NCBI GenBank assembly: GCA_028023455.1
Contig: JAQFVV010006856.1
Coordinates: 200,501-264,500, forward strand
Direction: 5' to 3'
From: Epiperipatus broadwayi
Lineage: Eukaryota > Onychophora > Udeonychophora > Euonychophora > Peripatidae
DNA length: 64,000 nucleotides
Position 1 is the stretch's first letter; the number at the start of each line of letters is the position of its first letter. The notes below the pieces were generated by a model. It did not search any database. It had not been told where the DNA came from and worked only from the letters and a program-made list of their open reading frames with translations. Positions 26,197-39,883 of this stretch are shown here, one piece after another. A program made the translations under genes and the position numbers.

Positions 26197-26773
26197 ATGA
26201 ATAAAATGGACAACAACTGTCACCCAGAAAGCCCTGGAATTCCACTGTTCATATTAAAACACCTTGACAAACTGACTAGCAAATGCCTGTGTCAGCTGGC
26301 AAATTATTTATCGCAGGGAATAATAACAATGGAGGGAGTTAATACAATCGCGATCGTGCCGTTTAATAAAAAAAAGAAGCTTATTCCTTTGTTATCAGAG
26401 ATAAGGCCAATATCAATGGGTCCATTGCCCATAAAGATTTTAGAGAAAGTAATTAAAGATAAAATAGAACCATTTATTTTACCGATGATTTCACAGCTCA
26501 ATTTGCTAAAAAACATTCATCTACCACACAAGCTGCTATGTTATTTAAGGCTATTTTGACATCAGTTAGAGAAAAGAAAATATATAGCCCGATTGTTGTA
26601 CAGCTGAATATTGCTTCGGCTTTTGACAATGTTGATATATCTATACTGTTGAGATTATTGAATGACACTGAAATGCCAAAATCACATATATATGTTATAA
26701 CAAATTTACTCTTAAATCGTGAGCTTCACATTACTCTAAATGGCAGAAATTCACCAGCTTTCACACCAACTAA
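26197..26773 (+). pseudogene. LINE reverse transcriptase fingers/palm piece, inverted relative to its 3' part
   Basis: Two plus-strand frames (26197-26559 and 26538 onward). They show PESPGIPLFILKHLDKL, EIRPISMGPLPIKILEKVI (the IRPIsl block) and, after a frameshift, VQLNIASAFDNVDISIL (the palm block with a catalytic Asp), then RELHITLNGRNSPAFTP. The sequence breaks off just before the expected QGxPLSP and YADD motifs, where a TTA tract begins. Together with the minus-strand thumb piece to its left it could form one RT with a gap. It is inactive. Confidence 0.7.
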
Positions 26774-27684
<911 letters not shown>

Positions 27685-27818
27685 GAGAATTTATTTTGTT
27701 TTACTATCTATTTTATTTTATTTTATTTTTTTATTTTTATTTATTTATTCTTTCTTTATCACTTTTTTTTTCTCTTTTTGGTTTTATTTGTGTTGTTTCC
27801 ATTATCTTTGTGGGTAAC

Positions 27819-30569
27819 ATGGTAGGCCTTTCTTGTTTTTACATGAATGTCAGAGGTATGAGGACTAAATGTGTTCAAATTAAACAATTTTTTGAAACAG
27901 AACATTTTGATCTTACTTTACTTACAGAAACTTGGTTGAATCAACAATTTCCTGATTGTTCTTTTCTTGATGATAGATTCAGTATTTTGCGAACTGACAG
28001 ATCTATGGATAATATTTCTCGAGGTGGTGGTACTCTGATTGCTCTTCATAAAGATGTTTTTTATAAAGAACTTTCTTTTTCTTCTTCTTTTTGTGAATCT
28101 ACATGGTGTGAAATTACTTTAAATCACAATTTTAAATTTATTTTAGGTAATGTTTATCTCAAACCCACTTTGTCATTGTTGGAGTTTGATTATTTTTTGA
28201 CATCACTTGAAGATTTTCTGATTGGCTATGATAATGTTATTATTACTGGGGATTTAAATATTCCAGATTTATATCAGGGTAGAATTGCTACACACATTTC
28301 TGTTTTGTCTTCTAAGGCTTCTAGAATGTTAAAGTTCTGTAAATTTTTAGGACTCAAGCAATATAACCCATTTGTTAATTCCTTTCATCGTACTTTGGAT
28401 TATATTTTATGTAGTTCAACAGTAGTTAGTAATTTTCAAGTTGTCTCTGTTAATTTTCCTATTGATGCTCATCATCCACCTTTTGAGTTTTATATTAATG
28501 TTTGTCACTCAAAGATTAATTTTTCTAATATTTCAAGAAAGGATTATGGGAAGGGTAATTATTTTGATTTTTGTAGAAACTTTTCTAAAGTTAATTGGAA
28601 TTTTTTGTATTCTTTTAATAATGTAAATCATTGCTTGGATGAGTTTTTAAAGATTCTTAATGGTTTTATTGATTTGTATATTCCCAATAAGCGACCTTTT
28701 TATAAGGGTTTTCCTCGTTGGTTTTCATGCGATCTTATTAAAATTATTAAAAGGAAGTCTTATCATCGTAGACTTTATTTTAAAACACAGAATATCTTTT
28801 TTTATAATAATTTTATTAATTTCAGAAGATTGGTGAAGCATGTTTATAAAAGAGATTTGAAGAATTATATTAGAAGAATTGAGGTTAATATTTCATCTAA
28901 CCCTAAAGAATTTTGGGATTTCATTAAAAAGTCTGGTTTGGGTAGAAAAAAGGTTCAAGCTACTCATGGTTTCACTTTAAGTGCAAATGACTTTTCAAAA
29001 CATTTTGCTGATGTATATTCATCACATGATGCAATATCTTCAAATATTGCATTATTTTGTAATTCTTCAACTGTTCATTGTATGATTGACCATATTTCTA
29101 AGGATGATGTTGTTATGGCTATTAAGCGACTTAAAATTCATTCTAGTTTGGGAATTGATAATATTCCTTCATTTATTTATAAAGGGCTAGCTGAATTTAT
29201 TGCAGTTCCTCTTGCATTTATTTTTAATTTATCACTGAATTCTTGTGTTTTTCCTAATGTGCTTAAGTGTGCCAAAATGGTCCCAATTTTTAAGAATGGT
29301 TCACGTGATTGTCTTAATAACTATAGACCTATTTCTGTTTTACATACTATTGCTAGAATTTTTGAGAGGTGTGTTTATAATAAAATTATTTTAGATGTTA
29401 GTAAACTCATTTCTTCTTCACAGCATGGTTTTATACCTAATAGATCCGTAGAAACTAATTTGTTAACAATTTATGATCATATAGCTCATGCAATTGAGGA
29501 CCAGCAGAGACTTGATGTTGTTTATTTTGATTTATCAAAAGCTTTTGATAAAGTAGACCACAGTATTCTTCTTCGCAAATTATATCAAATGGGTTTTTCT
29601 ACTAAGCTTGTTTATTGGTTTCAATCCTTTCTTCATGGTCGTACTGCATATATTAAATTTAATAATACTATTTCATCTAAGTTTAAATGTAATTTTGGAG
29701 TTCCTCAGGGTAGTATTTTAGCACCTATGCTTTTTAACATTTATATGAATGACCTTAAGGATTGCTTAAAATCTTCTTATCTTTTGTGCTATGCAGATGA
29801 CTGTAAAATCTTTAGAAGAATCACATCTGTGTTTGATTGCACTCTTCTTCAAAAGGATATAGATAATTTTAGTGCTTGGTGTGATTTAAATAATATGATT
29901 GTTAATTTCAGTAAATGTTCCTTAGTCTCGTATTCTAAAAAATCTGAAGTTTTGCATTTTTCTTATTTTATTAATTGTCACAAAATTATTTCTGTTGAAT
30001 CCCAAAAAGATTTGGGAGTTATATTTTCTAGTAATGGATCCTTTCTTCCTCATTTGGAAATGATTATTGGTAAAGCTTTAAAAATTATAGGTACTATTCT
30101 AAGGTTTGGTCATCATTTCAGTGGTGATACAAAATTTAAATTATTTTTATCATTGGTTCTTCCCATCATTGAATATTGTTCAGTCATTTGGAATCCTAGC
30201 TCTAAACAGGGATGTAACTTATTACAATCAGTGAGTAATAAGTTTTTTAAATATGTTTCTTTGGGAAATAAAACTGTTGTTCATCTTTCTTCTAGAAGAC
30301 AATATAGAGATCTTAAATATCTTTATAAACTTGTTAATAAAATAGTTCTTTTATCTGACACAATTTCTACTGTTGTAATTAGATCTCATGTGCATGATAC
30401 TCGGTCTGCTTCTGTTTGTTACATTAAAACTTGTCATTCCAATGTTCTTAGATTTTCTCCTTTATTTAGACTGCCATATTTATATAATCAGATTTGTAGT
30501 AATAATAATTACTTCAATTTAGATTATAATCAATTTTGTTATGTTATTAAATTTAAATGTCATATTTGA
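27819..30569 (+). CDS. LINE ORF2: APE endonuclease plus reverse transcriptase, intact
   Basis: 916 codons when started at ATG 27819. The open frame extends upstream to a TTG at 27696, but that part is a hydrophobic Phe/Tyr run from T-rich DNA. The APE domain begins FYMNVRGMRTKC (about residues 7-18), then TETWLN with a catalytic Glu, GNVYLKPT, ITGDLNIPD and the closing block around HRTLDYILC. The usual SDH near the end reads IDAHHPP. RT motifs: NNYRPISVLHTIARIFERC near 29317, SQHGFIPNRSVETN near 29415, VVYFDLSKAFDKVDHS near 29515, GVPQGSILAPMLFN near 29697 and LLCYADDCKIF near 29785. No stop or frameshift. The protein would nick the target and copy its own RNA. Confidence 0.9.
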   Translation: MVGLSCFYMNVRGMRTKCVQIKQFFETEHFDLTLLTETWLNQQFPDCSFLDDRFSILRTDRSMDNISRGGGTLIALHKDVFYKELSFSSSFCESTWCEITLNHNFKFILGNVYLKPTLSLLEFDYFLTSLEDFLIGYDNVIITGDLNIPDLYQGRIATHISVLSSKASRMLKFCKFLGLKQYNPFVNSFHRTLDYILCSSTVVSNFQVVSVNFPIDAHHPPFEFYINVCHSKINFSNISRKDYGKGNYFDFCRNFSKVNWNFLYSFNNVNHCLDEFLKILNGFIDLYIPNKRPFYKGFPRWFSCDLIKIIKRKSYHRRLYFKTQNIFFYNNFINFRRLVKHVYKRDLKNYIRRIEVNISSNPKEFWDFIKKSGLGRKKVQATHGFTLSANDFSKHFADVYSSHDAISSNIALFCNSSTVHCMIDHISKDDVVMAIKRLKIHSSLGIDNIPSFIYKGLAEFIAVPLAFIFNLSLNSCVFPNVLKCAKMVPIFKNGSRDCLNNYRPISVLHTIARIFERCVYNKIILDVSKLISSSQHGFIPNRSVETNLLTIYDHIAHAIEDQQRLDVVYFDLSKAFDKVDHSILLRKLYQMGFSTKLVYWFQSFLHGRTAYIKFNNTISSKFKCNFGVPQGSILAPMLFNIYMNDLKDCLKSSYLLCYADDCKIFRRITSVFDCTLLQKDIDNFSAWCDLNNMIVNFSKCSLVSYSKKSEVLHFSYFINCHKIISVESQKDLGVIFSSNGSFLPHLEMIIGKALKIIGTILRFGHHFSGDTKFKLFLSLVLPIIEYCSVIWNPSSKQGCNLLQSVSNKFFKYVSLGNKTVVHLSSRRQYRDLKYLYKLVNKIVLLSDTISTVVIRSHVHDTRSASVCYIKTCHSNVLRFSPLFRLPYLYNQICSNNNYFNLDYNQFCYVIKFKCHI

Positions 30570-30897
30570 TTGGTAATATGATTGGTTTAACTTGATTTTG
30601 TTTATATATATATGTTAAATTGTTTTATTATTATTATTATTTTGTTACGCGCTTTATATTTATCCCTTTTATTTATTTGTTATTATTAATGTTTTAATAA
30701 TAATTGTTTATATGCTGATATTTAATTTTACTTTAGATTTTTAAATGTGTTAATTATCTTTTATTGAAATATGGCACATAATTATATTAATAATTTGTCA
30801 TTTAAACTCATTTATGTATTTATATATTTGTTATGGTGCAATACTGTAATTGGCTTTATGCTGTAGTTTTGTACGGTAAATAAATGAATTGAATTGA

Positions 30898-31119
<222 letters not shown>

Positions 31120-32367
31120 ATTATTATTATGTTAAATAAATTTTATTTTATTAATTATTATTATTTTTTTTTTGCAATCATTTATTGTGGATTATCTCAT
31201 TAATTACTTATCATATTTATTGTAGCTGGCAACCCTGCTTGTAATAACCTTATTTAGATATTCTTTTTAAAAACTTTTCTTTAGGAAAAAAAAATCTGAA
31301 TTAACTTAAGCTAAACTTTGATTTTTAAAATCACTTCCAGGTTATTTTAATAAAGTCTTTCAGGAAAAAAATAAATGTTTAAGAAATCAAACTAATTTTT
31401 CTTTTAACTTGAATATTTAAAAGCTACCATCATGAAACTCTTAGACTAAATCAATTATTCTAAATCTAAGTATTAAATAAAATAAGTACCAAAATATATA
31501 AATGAAATTATAAATTTTCCAATATATTGATTTGTGGTAGATAAATTGTTTCTCTATTTTAGGTAGAATTACATTTATCGAAAATAATCAAGAGGGAAAT
31601 ATAAAAGGACCATATAATTTATATTACCATTTATTTAAAGCATTGATGTCAATAATATTGTTTATTTATTGATACATTCATTACTTTATAATTCAATACA
31701 TCTATTGTATGTTTCAACAGGAAAACAAAAGTTGTCTATCAGGCTGCCCATCTTTTAACTAGGGCTTATATTTGGAGTAGGACTTATATTATAAGCATAC
31801 TCAAAATTCATGCTAGGACTTATTTTACACCTGGATGTGTAAACTCAATAAGGTTTATTTATTTGAGACAATCAATATATATATTATACATTAATGTGAA
31901 GCATAGTTATTGTTATAATTTTATTTATAAATTTTATAAGATCTAATTTAAAACTTTGGCTTACACAAAACATTTCATTAATAAATTATATAGTAGTGAT
32001 ATAAAATATATAAAAAAAATTAAAGCATATAACTATTTTCTGATTTTTAAGATGACTTTTTTAATTTTTAGATTATCAATTGCTTGTGATTGTCGATGGG
32101 CAGATGTGGATAAAATATTCAATTACTACTAGACTATTCATTTATTTAATTAAGTTATAGCATTAGTTGAATGTCATATAATATTATGATATTATTACAT
32201 TTGTATACATATAAAAATAATACTTTCCTTTGTAATGATATATTTTATTTATTTTGATACATTAATATCTCAACAGAGAAGAAAAAGTCATTCAGTCATT
32301 GCTCATCTTTTAACTGTACAAACTTTATTAAGCTTGTCTTTAACATTTAAAAAGTTAACAATTTCAT
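31120..32367. other. AT-rich spacer
   Basis: No gene or known repeat was recognised. Confidence 0.5.
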
Positions 32368-32622
32368 ATATATATATATTGCTTATAACACTTCTTTCAC
32401 ATACACTTCAAGGCAAACAAATTTTCTTAAAAACTTCTTTATTTTCCTTACAGTTTCGACTGTCCAGCAGTCTTCATCAGAGCTCTAATCTTCTCTGCTT
32501 TTCAGAGCTCTGATGAAGATTGCTGGATAGTCAAAACTATAAGAAAAATAAAAATGTTTTTAAAAAAATTTGATTGCATTGAAGTGTATATGAAAGAAGT
32601 GTTATAAGCAATATATATATAT
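32368..32622. repeat. Fold-back repeat with 119-bp arms
   Basis: Arms 32368-32486 and 32504-32622 are inverted around a 17-nt centre. Read outward, each arm starts CTCTGATGAAGA, followed by a small hairpin (GACTG-loop-CAGTC in the left arm) and a CGAAAC or CAAAAC. It is non-coding. The arms differ at many positions, so the pair is old and not a recent artefact. The family differs from the palindromes at 59.6 and 61.5 kb except for this shared central motif. Confidence 0.85.
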
Positions 32623-33480
32623 TGTAACGAGCACAGACGACATTACATTTTTTTTTTTTATTATTAAACATTAAAATAAAAAACTTGCATTTACAATTTT
32701 TTTTTTAAGACAGAAAAATTGAAAATAAAGTCTACCTTAAACTCGTCTATATATAAATCGCACAGAGGAGAAAAATTATTAAAATAAAATTTTATTAAAG
32801 AAAAAGTATTTAAAACCAAATTTTAAAAAGATTTGGAGATACAATTATATCTTTAAATTTATCTCTAAATATATCTTTGGATTTGGAAAACAGGCTAATT
32901 AATGTTATGAAAATGATTATTTTAATTAGTCCAAGTGAATAAGCCCTTAGGCATTTAAATGTGTAAACAATGGTCAGATAGGAGAAGAAAAACAATAGAA
33001 ACTTTTAGCAAATGAAGGAAATCCATCGGGAAATCGGGCCTATGATTCAACAAATAAGTGTGTGAATAGTATTGTAGTGGTGTGAAATCAATGCTAGTTT
33101 ATATCCACCATTCCTGTATTGTGCATGTGTAAGTACAACATTGCAATCCCATCAAAATATTAATTTTGCCACCTAAATTGTCAATAAACTTTTTGCACAA
33201 TGTTAATGAGATCACTGCCTCTTTATCTATTTCTCATAAGTATACAAAGCCAGCAGTTTTTTAGACTCCTAATAATTTATTAGGTATAAATTTGGTCTAT
33301 TTATGCATTTATGCAGCAGGCCAGATGCATCTCATGAGCCAGCCATTGCCCACCTCTGTTGCAGGGGTTTCTTGTAAATCATGATTACAATAAAAGATGA
33401 TTCTCACAAATGATGAGCGCTGGTAGCAAGCCAAGATCAAAGACACAATTATTTTCTGAGACTGCCTATTTATATTGTTT
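32623..33480. other. AT-rich spacer
   Basis: No gene or known repeat was recognised. Confidence 0.5.
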
Positions 33481-33865
33481 TCTTGAAGGTTTGTGATGAT
33501 GGTGTTTTAATTGTATTTTTATATTGAACTATTTCCATCATCTAATATATGTATTGAATGTCTTTAGAGAAATTTAACTTTATTTAAATATTCCAAATAC
33601 ATTCAATTGTTAGTAATAGCACATCAAACAGGTTAATATATTGCACAAAGTTTTGAGAGGTATTAGTCTCCCCTCTTCTTCAGGTGTTTCTAGTACTGTC
33701 ACTGGGAGCCAGCAGCACCTGAAGAAGAGGGAAGACTATAGCTCTCGAATTCGTTGTGCAATATACTAATTTATATGATGTGCTATTACTAACAGTTGAA
33801 TGTATTTGGAATATTTAAATAAAGTTAAATTTCTCTAAAGATATTTAATACATATATTAGATGCC
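33481..33865. repeat. Head-to-head SINE pair
   Basis: The left arm (33481-33708, SINE on minus) and right arm (33733-33865, SINE on plus) meet around CCTGAAGAAGAGGG. Both match the body of the SINE at 60480-60886, which has a tRNA-like head. Here the heads are missing from the centre, replaced by a short TTTCTAGTACTGTCACTGG. Arm divergence (for example GGGAGACTAATACC versus GGAAGACTATAGCT) shows the pair is old. Confidence 0.8.
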
Positions 33866-35894
33866 TATTTATATGCCTCTTTCTCTTCTTTCAAAATATA
33901 TTTTTTAATATAATTAAACAACCGGTAATTATTTTTAATCATCCTTTTTAAAAAAAAAAAACTTTTCAGATAAGTAAACAGTAAGTTTACAGATAACACC
34001 AAGCTATCTTGAATTCCCCAAAATATAGGTTCAATTAAAATTTTAAATAATTGCAAAACGTGAATGAATCCTTAATAAAATAAATCAATTTTTAAAGAAT
34101 TTCTCTTAATACTGAGATAAACTATTTTATCCAAATATTTTTAAATTAATCTAATCTTTCAGTTATACTTACTTAAATTTTGTTTTCATGGTGTATCTTT
34201 TTGAAAACAAATTTATTTCGTTGAAATAAATTAGTTTTTTAAAATCTTTTTTAAAACTAAATTTAAAATTAACTTTGTTTTATTTTAAGCACATATACCT
34301 TTATCATTTCATGTGTGTGCCTATAATTAAAACCTAAATTTAATTAAAAAAATCTAAGTATAATAAAACTGAATCCAACTCATGATTGCCAACTTTTTTT
34401 TTCTTATGTATAAATTATAAATTGATATAGGTAATCTATCTCAACTCCCTTTTGGATAGGGTAATTTTTATTTTTTAACTGTAAGAAATTTTTTTTGTTT
34501 TAAATATTTAATGTTAATTTTGAACTGGAAAAAAATGCTTTTGTTTAAATATTTAATATTAATTTAAATTATTTAAAATTATTTACTGTTATCTGTCATC
34601 ACATTTATTTAGCTGCACTCCTGAACAGTGGATTTTCTAATATTTTATCTTTCTATTTTTGTTATATATCAGTTTTATCAGCAGGTCAATCCTTAGCCAA
34701 TAACTTTTTTTTTGTTTTATATCTTCAACATCATTATCCAAATTATATGACTGATCAACTACTATAACATGCTTCTCATCTTCATTATGATTGTCCAGTT
34801 TATGTAAAGAAGTTTTATACTCTGCAAGTAATTTCTGCTTTTTACGAGTGCCTTAATAACCTCAGTATACAAAATTTATTTTTTAAATAAGCAGTTTTAT
34901 AGAATGTCACTGTTTATTGTGCTGCAGACATATTTCTACTGCAATTGCCATTGAGAAATATTCTGCTGAAAGGGTTATTTCTGAGTTTGGAAGATAATAT
35001 AAATATGGTAAAAACCTGAAAAATAATCTTGTTTCTCATACTGAATTCTTTGAGCTTTGTGTTAAGGGTTGCCTGATTTCTTTCCTAAAATGTGTGCTTG
35101 ATATAAAACATAGTAGATTTGTAAATAATATTACTGATTGAATTTTAATCCTAGAATTGCTGCATTACAAAAAAAAAGTTTGCCATAAAGCTTGGACCTA
35201 TTAATATTGATGCGTTATGTAGCATTTATTAATAAAATATATTGCCATGTAATCCTAACTTTTGTGAACTATATATGCAAGGACAAATCAACATATTAAA
35301 ATGTACTACAAATATAGGAATACATAATAGAAAAATATAATAAATTCACTTTCAAATATATGTTAACCAAGTTCATGATGCATAAATATTAAAATTTCCT
35401 GGACCACCACATTCACCACTTAAACTTTCATCTGGCAATAAAATATCTGAAAATCTTTCAATGGCACTCATCTTGAAACTATTACAAAATAATATAGTTA
35501 ACAATTCTAAATTTAACTACTGGAATATTTATAAACATCCTCAATTTTTTTCTTGTTGATCAGCTAACCTTGTCAAAATTCATAGGTGAATCAGCTGATT
35601 TATTGAATAAAACTAAAATCTATTTTTTCTCTTAAGAAATTATAAAAATCATTTCATTACTATACCATCATGATATATCATGCTTTTAACTGTAGTACTA
35701 TGATATGTCAACAAAAATTCAAAGTAATATATCACATGACTCAATTTTTAAACTTGTAAATAAAAAATAAAAAGCACTGCTAATTTGCTCTAACAAGCTT
35801 TATTGATAAATGCCAGCTAAACAAAGCATTTAAAAATCTCTATCTTGAAAACCACTCCTTAGCTTCAGACCAATGGTTTCATGCTTTGGCACTT
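33866..35894. other. AT-rich spacer
   Basis: No gene was recognised. A poly-A run lies near 33950. Confidence 0.5.
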
Positions 35895-36000
35895 TTCAGT
35901 GAGGTACTAAGATAGTTTCAGACACTAGATCTAAAAATATCAAGCCAAGGCTAGCATTTATCTAAAAGTTAACTATTAAGTAGAAAATCTGAAAATTTTA
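35895..36000. repeat. Diverged single arm of the 61.5-kb palindrome family
   Basis: The order CAGTGAGG, CACTAGATC, CAAGCC, AGCATTTATCTAA, TTAACTATTAAGTAGAAAAT matches the left arm of the palindrome near 61567-61656. A partner arm is not obvious. Confidence 0.55.
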
Positions 36001-38828
36001 GACACCTAAATGTCTTCAAACTCAGCTATCTAACTTAAATAGCTATATGGGACTGAGAGATCTTCAGCCAAACCATATATACTTCAAAATTACAACCTAC
36101 AAACAAAAAAAAAACCATATTTAAAAGCATAGTGATTATAAAAAAAACCTATAACTTCACATGAATAGATGACACATATAATGATGTTATAACACTCACT
36201 ATATCACTATCTGAAAAAAAGTATTAAAAAAATATTAAAAAATGTAAAAAAATAGAATTTTAATTTCTAGTTCTCAGTGTAGTCACACAAAGTAATATGA
36301 CCCAAATGTTTAAAATTATTGCATAACATCTTTTGTACCTTATTATCACTAGTTTTCATCAACATATTACTAGAAAATGTGTGTGCATATATATATATAT
36401 ATAATTTTAATGTCATAATAAATACATAATTTAATTTATTTTTAAATGTTTTCTATAAATAATTAAATTATTCTAGGCATGCATACACAAAAAAATCACT
36501 TTCAGAGTTTTTTATTTTAATAACTCCCTTAATTAAACTGGTAGGGGAAAAGATTCTTAATTTAACAACTTAAAACAACTTTTTTAAAAAGTTTTATTAG
36601 CTTATTGTTTATAATAATTGTAGCCTTTTCTTCTGTTTTTTTTTTAATGTATTAGCTTTTTTTTATTCTGTGATTTAAAAATGAAAACATCAGTCAAACT
36701 TTTGTTTTGATTCAAAATGAAGTTTCTTTTAAATCCTTGTTGATATAAAATTAAAAGATTTCATTTTTTTATCAGATTTTTTGAGGGTTGTATTGATGAA
36801 ACAAGTATAGTTTAATTTTGTATTTTTATTCTTTAATTTTTATATTTTTTGTTTTAGATATATATTCAATAAATGAAATAAAATTAAAAAATAAAATATC
36901 AACTTTGCAAAAAAGCAAAAACAATCAATAAAAAAGAATAAATAAAGGCAAATTGTCAAAAATAAAAGGCCTTGTTTTAATGTAGAGGCTATAAAAGTAT
37001 TTTGGAATGAATAAATAATAATTCTTTTAAAATATAATATTTACCATAGATATTTTATAAATTATAACTGTAGCTTACTCTACTGCACATGCACTTTACA
37101 GATTGAATGCTAATTATAATGAATACTCTTCTTTCCAAACACAAGATAAAGTTTTTTTTATAAAATAGAATGAATCCATTCTATCTTTTTCAACCAAACA
37201 TCACACTATATAAATTAAATATTTACATAGATATTTTAGTAAAGCATAATTTCAAATAATAAAATTTTTTCAAAATTAAAATTGAACTTATAATTGTAAA
37301 AAAAAAAAAAATCAAAATACTGAAAGAAAGTCTTTAACAGCTTTTGGTAGAAAGGATTTTTATTTTCAGAGACTAATCTCTGACATTAAAAAAAGTTTTC
37401 ACTAATTTGCTTTAAAATGAAATCAAAATATGAAGGCAACCTTTATATTTATAAATAGAAATTTAATTATGTTATACAAAAAATAATAAGATAAATAGAT
37501 TTTATATAATTATGTTATAAAAATAAATAATAAAAAGATAGATTTTATATAAACTTGTTAATTTATTTTTCATTATAAACAAAAAAGAGCACAGTGCAAG
37601 CAAGTATGTTAATATCATTTCAACTTTATTCATTATGAGTAGCTTCTACCTTTTTAATTTTCATTAACTGATGATACATATTTTGGTTTGAATTTTTTTT
37701 CATTCCCAGTAGCTCCTAATATCTATATATTATAGTTAGAACTAAAAAAAATCATTTTAAATTAAAATTCTTACCACTAAAATTGAAAACAAATTTCTGC
37801 AATTAATAAAAACTATTTCAGATTTAATGCTATGAGCAATGTATGGGAATAACATATAAAAGAATAATAGATAAAACTTTTAACACTGTGTAAACTGAAG
37901 TAATTTTAAAATTAAAATATATTACAAGTAAATAGATACAAATATATATTGTGACCCTGTGCTATGACACATGGCTTCTGTTAAGTAGTCTATGTTCAGA
38001 ATTTATGCTATTCTACTCTAAAAAATAAAAGTAATAACATTTAACTTGTAAATAGTGCTATCCACTTTGTCTAGCAATATTTTATTTTAATTTAATCACA
38101 ATTAATGCAAACTACCTAATATTTTATAAATTGAGGAGTTACTTAAAAACAAATATTACTATAATAGTTAAGCTAATGCAAGCTGAAGATGTTTAAAAAA
38201 AAACTGATATTTAGTTGTAGACTCTAAAAAATAAAACTAGATAAAATTTAATATTGGCATTATAAACATTTAAAATTAGTTATTTAAGTAGTTTATTATA
38301 AATGGTAGCTTTATTAAAATATTCCTGTGTAATAAATATTTAAAAGTGTAATTTATTTGAAAGCCAAAAGTTACTAAAGTTTAGTAAATTAGTTAACATT
38401 AAATAAAGTTACTTTAAATACAATCAAACACTCCTGGAATGTGTGTGTGCATGAGAAATTAGTGTGCATACAAGCATTTGTAGTTTCTTACTTTTAAATG
38501 TTAGAATAATTGCTTTTAAATATCAAATGTTTACAATAAAAGTTAATATAAATTTGGGCAAAAATGGTTAAACAATATTTTAATACTTCTGATAGGTTTA
38601 AATATATATATATATAATTTTATTTTAGGTAATAATCACAAATAATTATTATTTGGTCTAATTTTATTATTTTAACTTATTAAATCTTTAATTAATAAGT
38701 TTCACTTGATTTTTTTTGCTTGTCTATGACTTTGGATTATCACACGAATTTCATCAGTTATATAATTTTTAGTAATTATTCTCATATTGTAACTTGCATT
38801 TTTTAATTAAGAGATCACTGATAATTAA
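36001..38828. other. AT-rich spacer
   Basis: No gene or known repeat was recognised, only poly-A and AT runs. Confidence 0.5.
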
Positions 38829-39779
38829 GTAGGAGTAATTAGATGTGCTGTTGTAAAATGTAATATATGTGATAAGATTTTCCACTTGAAATGCTTAAAT
38901 AAGACTAGGAAGGATGTAGCAGATTTATGGTTATGTAGACAGTGCATGAATGTGATAAAAGAGGTGAAAAAATGGTTTCAAAGTGTAGATAGCATAAAGA
39001 GAAAATCAGGAGGAATGGAGCAAAACATAGTTGAGGAAAACAGAATAGAGTGTGTTTGTAGTGGAGTGACAAGAGATATGGATGGAAAAATAGGTAGTGC
39101 ATCGGAGATGGTTGGCCAAAGAATAAGTAAGATAGAGAAGGAGGTAAAGGATGTAGAAGAAAAATTAAAATTGTTAGAGATGAAATGTGAGCAGATAAAG
39201 GGATTACTGAGTAGGAATGATAAGGAAGAAGTAGACGAAAAAGTCCAGAAGGCAGTAGAAAAGGTTGTGAATGAAGTAGAGAAAATAGACTGTGAGACAG
39301 TATTGATAGGGGATTCATTAATAAGAGAATGTGGAGATATAATTGCAAGGAAAAATAGAAACAGGTATGTAAGAGTATGTTTGCCGGGAGCTAAAATTAG
39401 GGATGTAACAGATAAAGTAAAGAAGCAAGGGAATAGAGATATATATGTTATGGTAGGGACTAATAATTTATCAGAGTCATCAGAGAGAGTAATGGGTGAG
39501 TACACAGAACTGATTAGAAATTTGAGAATGGTTAAAGGAAGAGTAGGAATAGTTGGATTATTACCAAGATTTGATAAAAGGTATATGTTAGATAGGGCAT
39601 GTTCTATAAATGAGATTGAAAGAATTGTGTGAGAGAAATGACGTTACATTTGTGGATGTGTAGGATTTTTTTATTGGGGAGAGGAAGTTATTTGGTAAAG
39701 ATCGGTTGCACTTAGGGAAACAAGGAAGTGAAGTTTTAGGGAATCTGATTTATAAAGAATATAGTTTGGGAAACTTGTA
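38829..39779 (+). pseudogene. CR1-like ORF1: PHD-type zinc finger plus SGNH esterase
   Basis: The open frame reaches back to about 38829, beyond the first start-like codon at 38886 (TTG). The N-terminus spaces Cys and His as C-x4-C-x2-C, IFHLKC, then LWLCRQC, a PHD-like finger. A coiled-coil stretch follows (SKIEKEVKDVEEKLKLLE). The esterase has block I VLIGDSLIREC near 39300, block III MVGTNNLS near 39450 and block V KDRLHLGKQG near 39700, giving Ser, Asn and Asp/His of an SGNH hydrolase. PHD-plus-esterase ORF1 proteins are known from CR1 elements. TGA at 39630 and TAG at 39661 cut block V off from the rest. Confidence 0.8.
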
Positions 39780-39883
39780 AAGGGGGTGGTGGTGGGATTT
39801 TAAATTGTAGTGTTATTAAAAAGAAGAAGAATGGATGGGATGTAAGAATTAAACAAAGGGCAGTTGATTTAGATATAAATGTA

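Noticed and set aside
27696-27818. Hydrophobic N-terminal extension of LINE ORF2 as a membrane segment
   Set aside because: It begins at a TTG and reads a T-rich leader. The family start is better placed at ATG 27819, just before the MNVRG motif.
32459-32525. Calling the CTGATGAAG...CGAAAC motif a true hammerhead
   Set aside because: There is an extra base between CUGAUGA and the stem II hairpin, and I could not find a helix III with a cleavage site. It is kept only as a hammerhead-like observation.
38905-39505. Minus-strand frames rich in Leu/Ser/Phe over the CR1-like ORF1
   Set aside because: They are shadows of the purine-rich sense strand; the plus-strand frame has PHD and esterase motifs.
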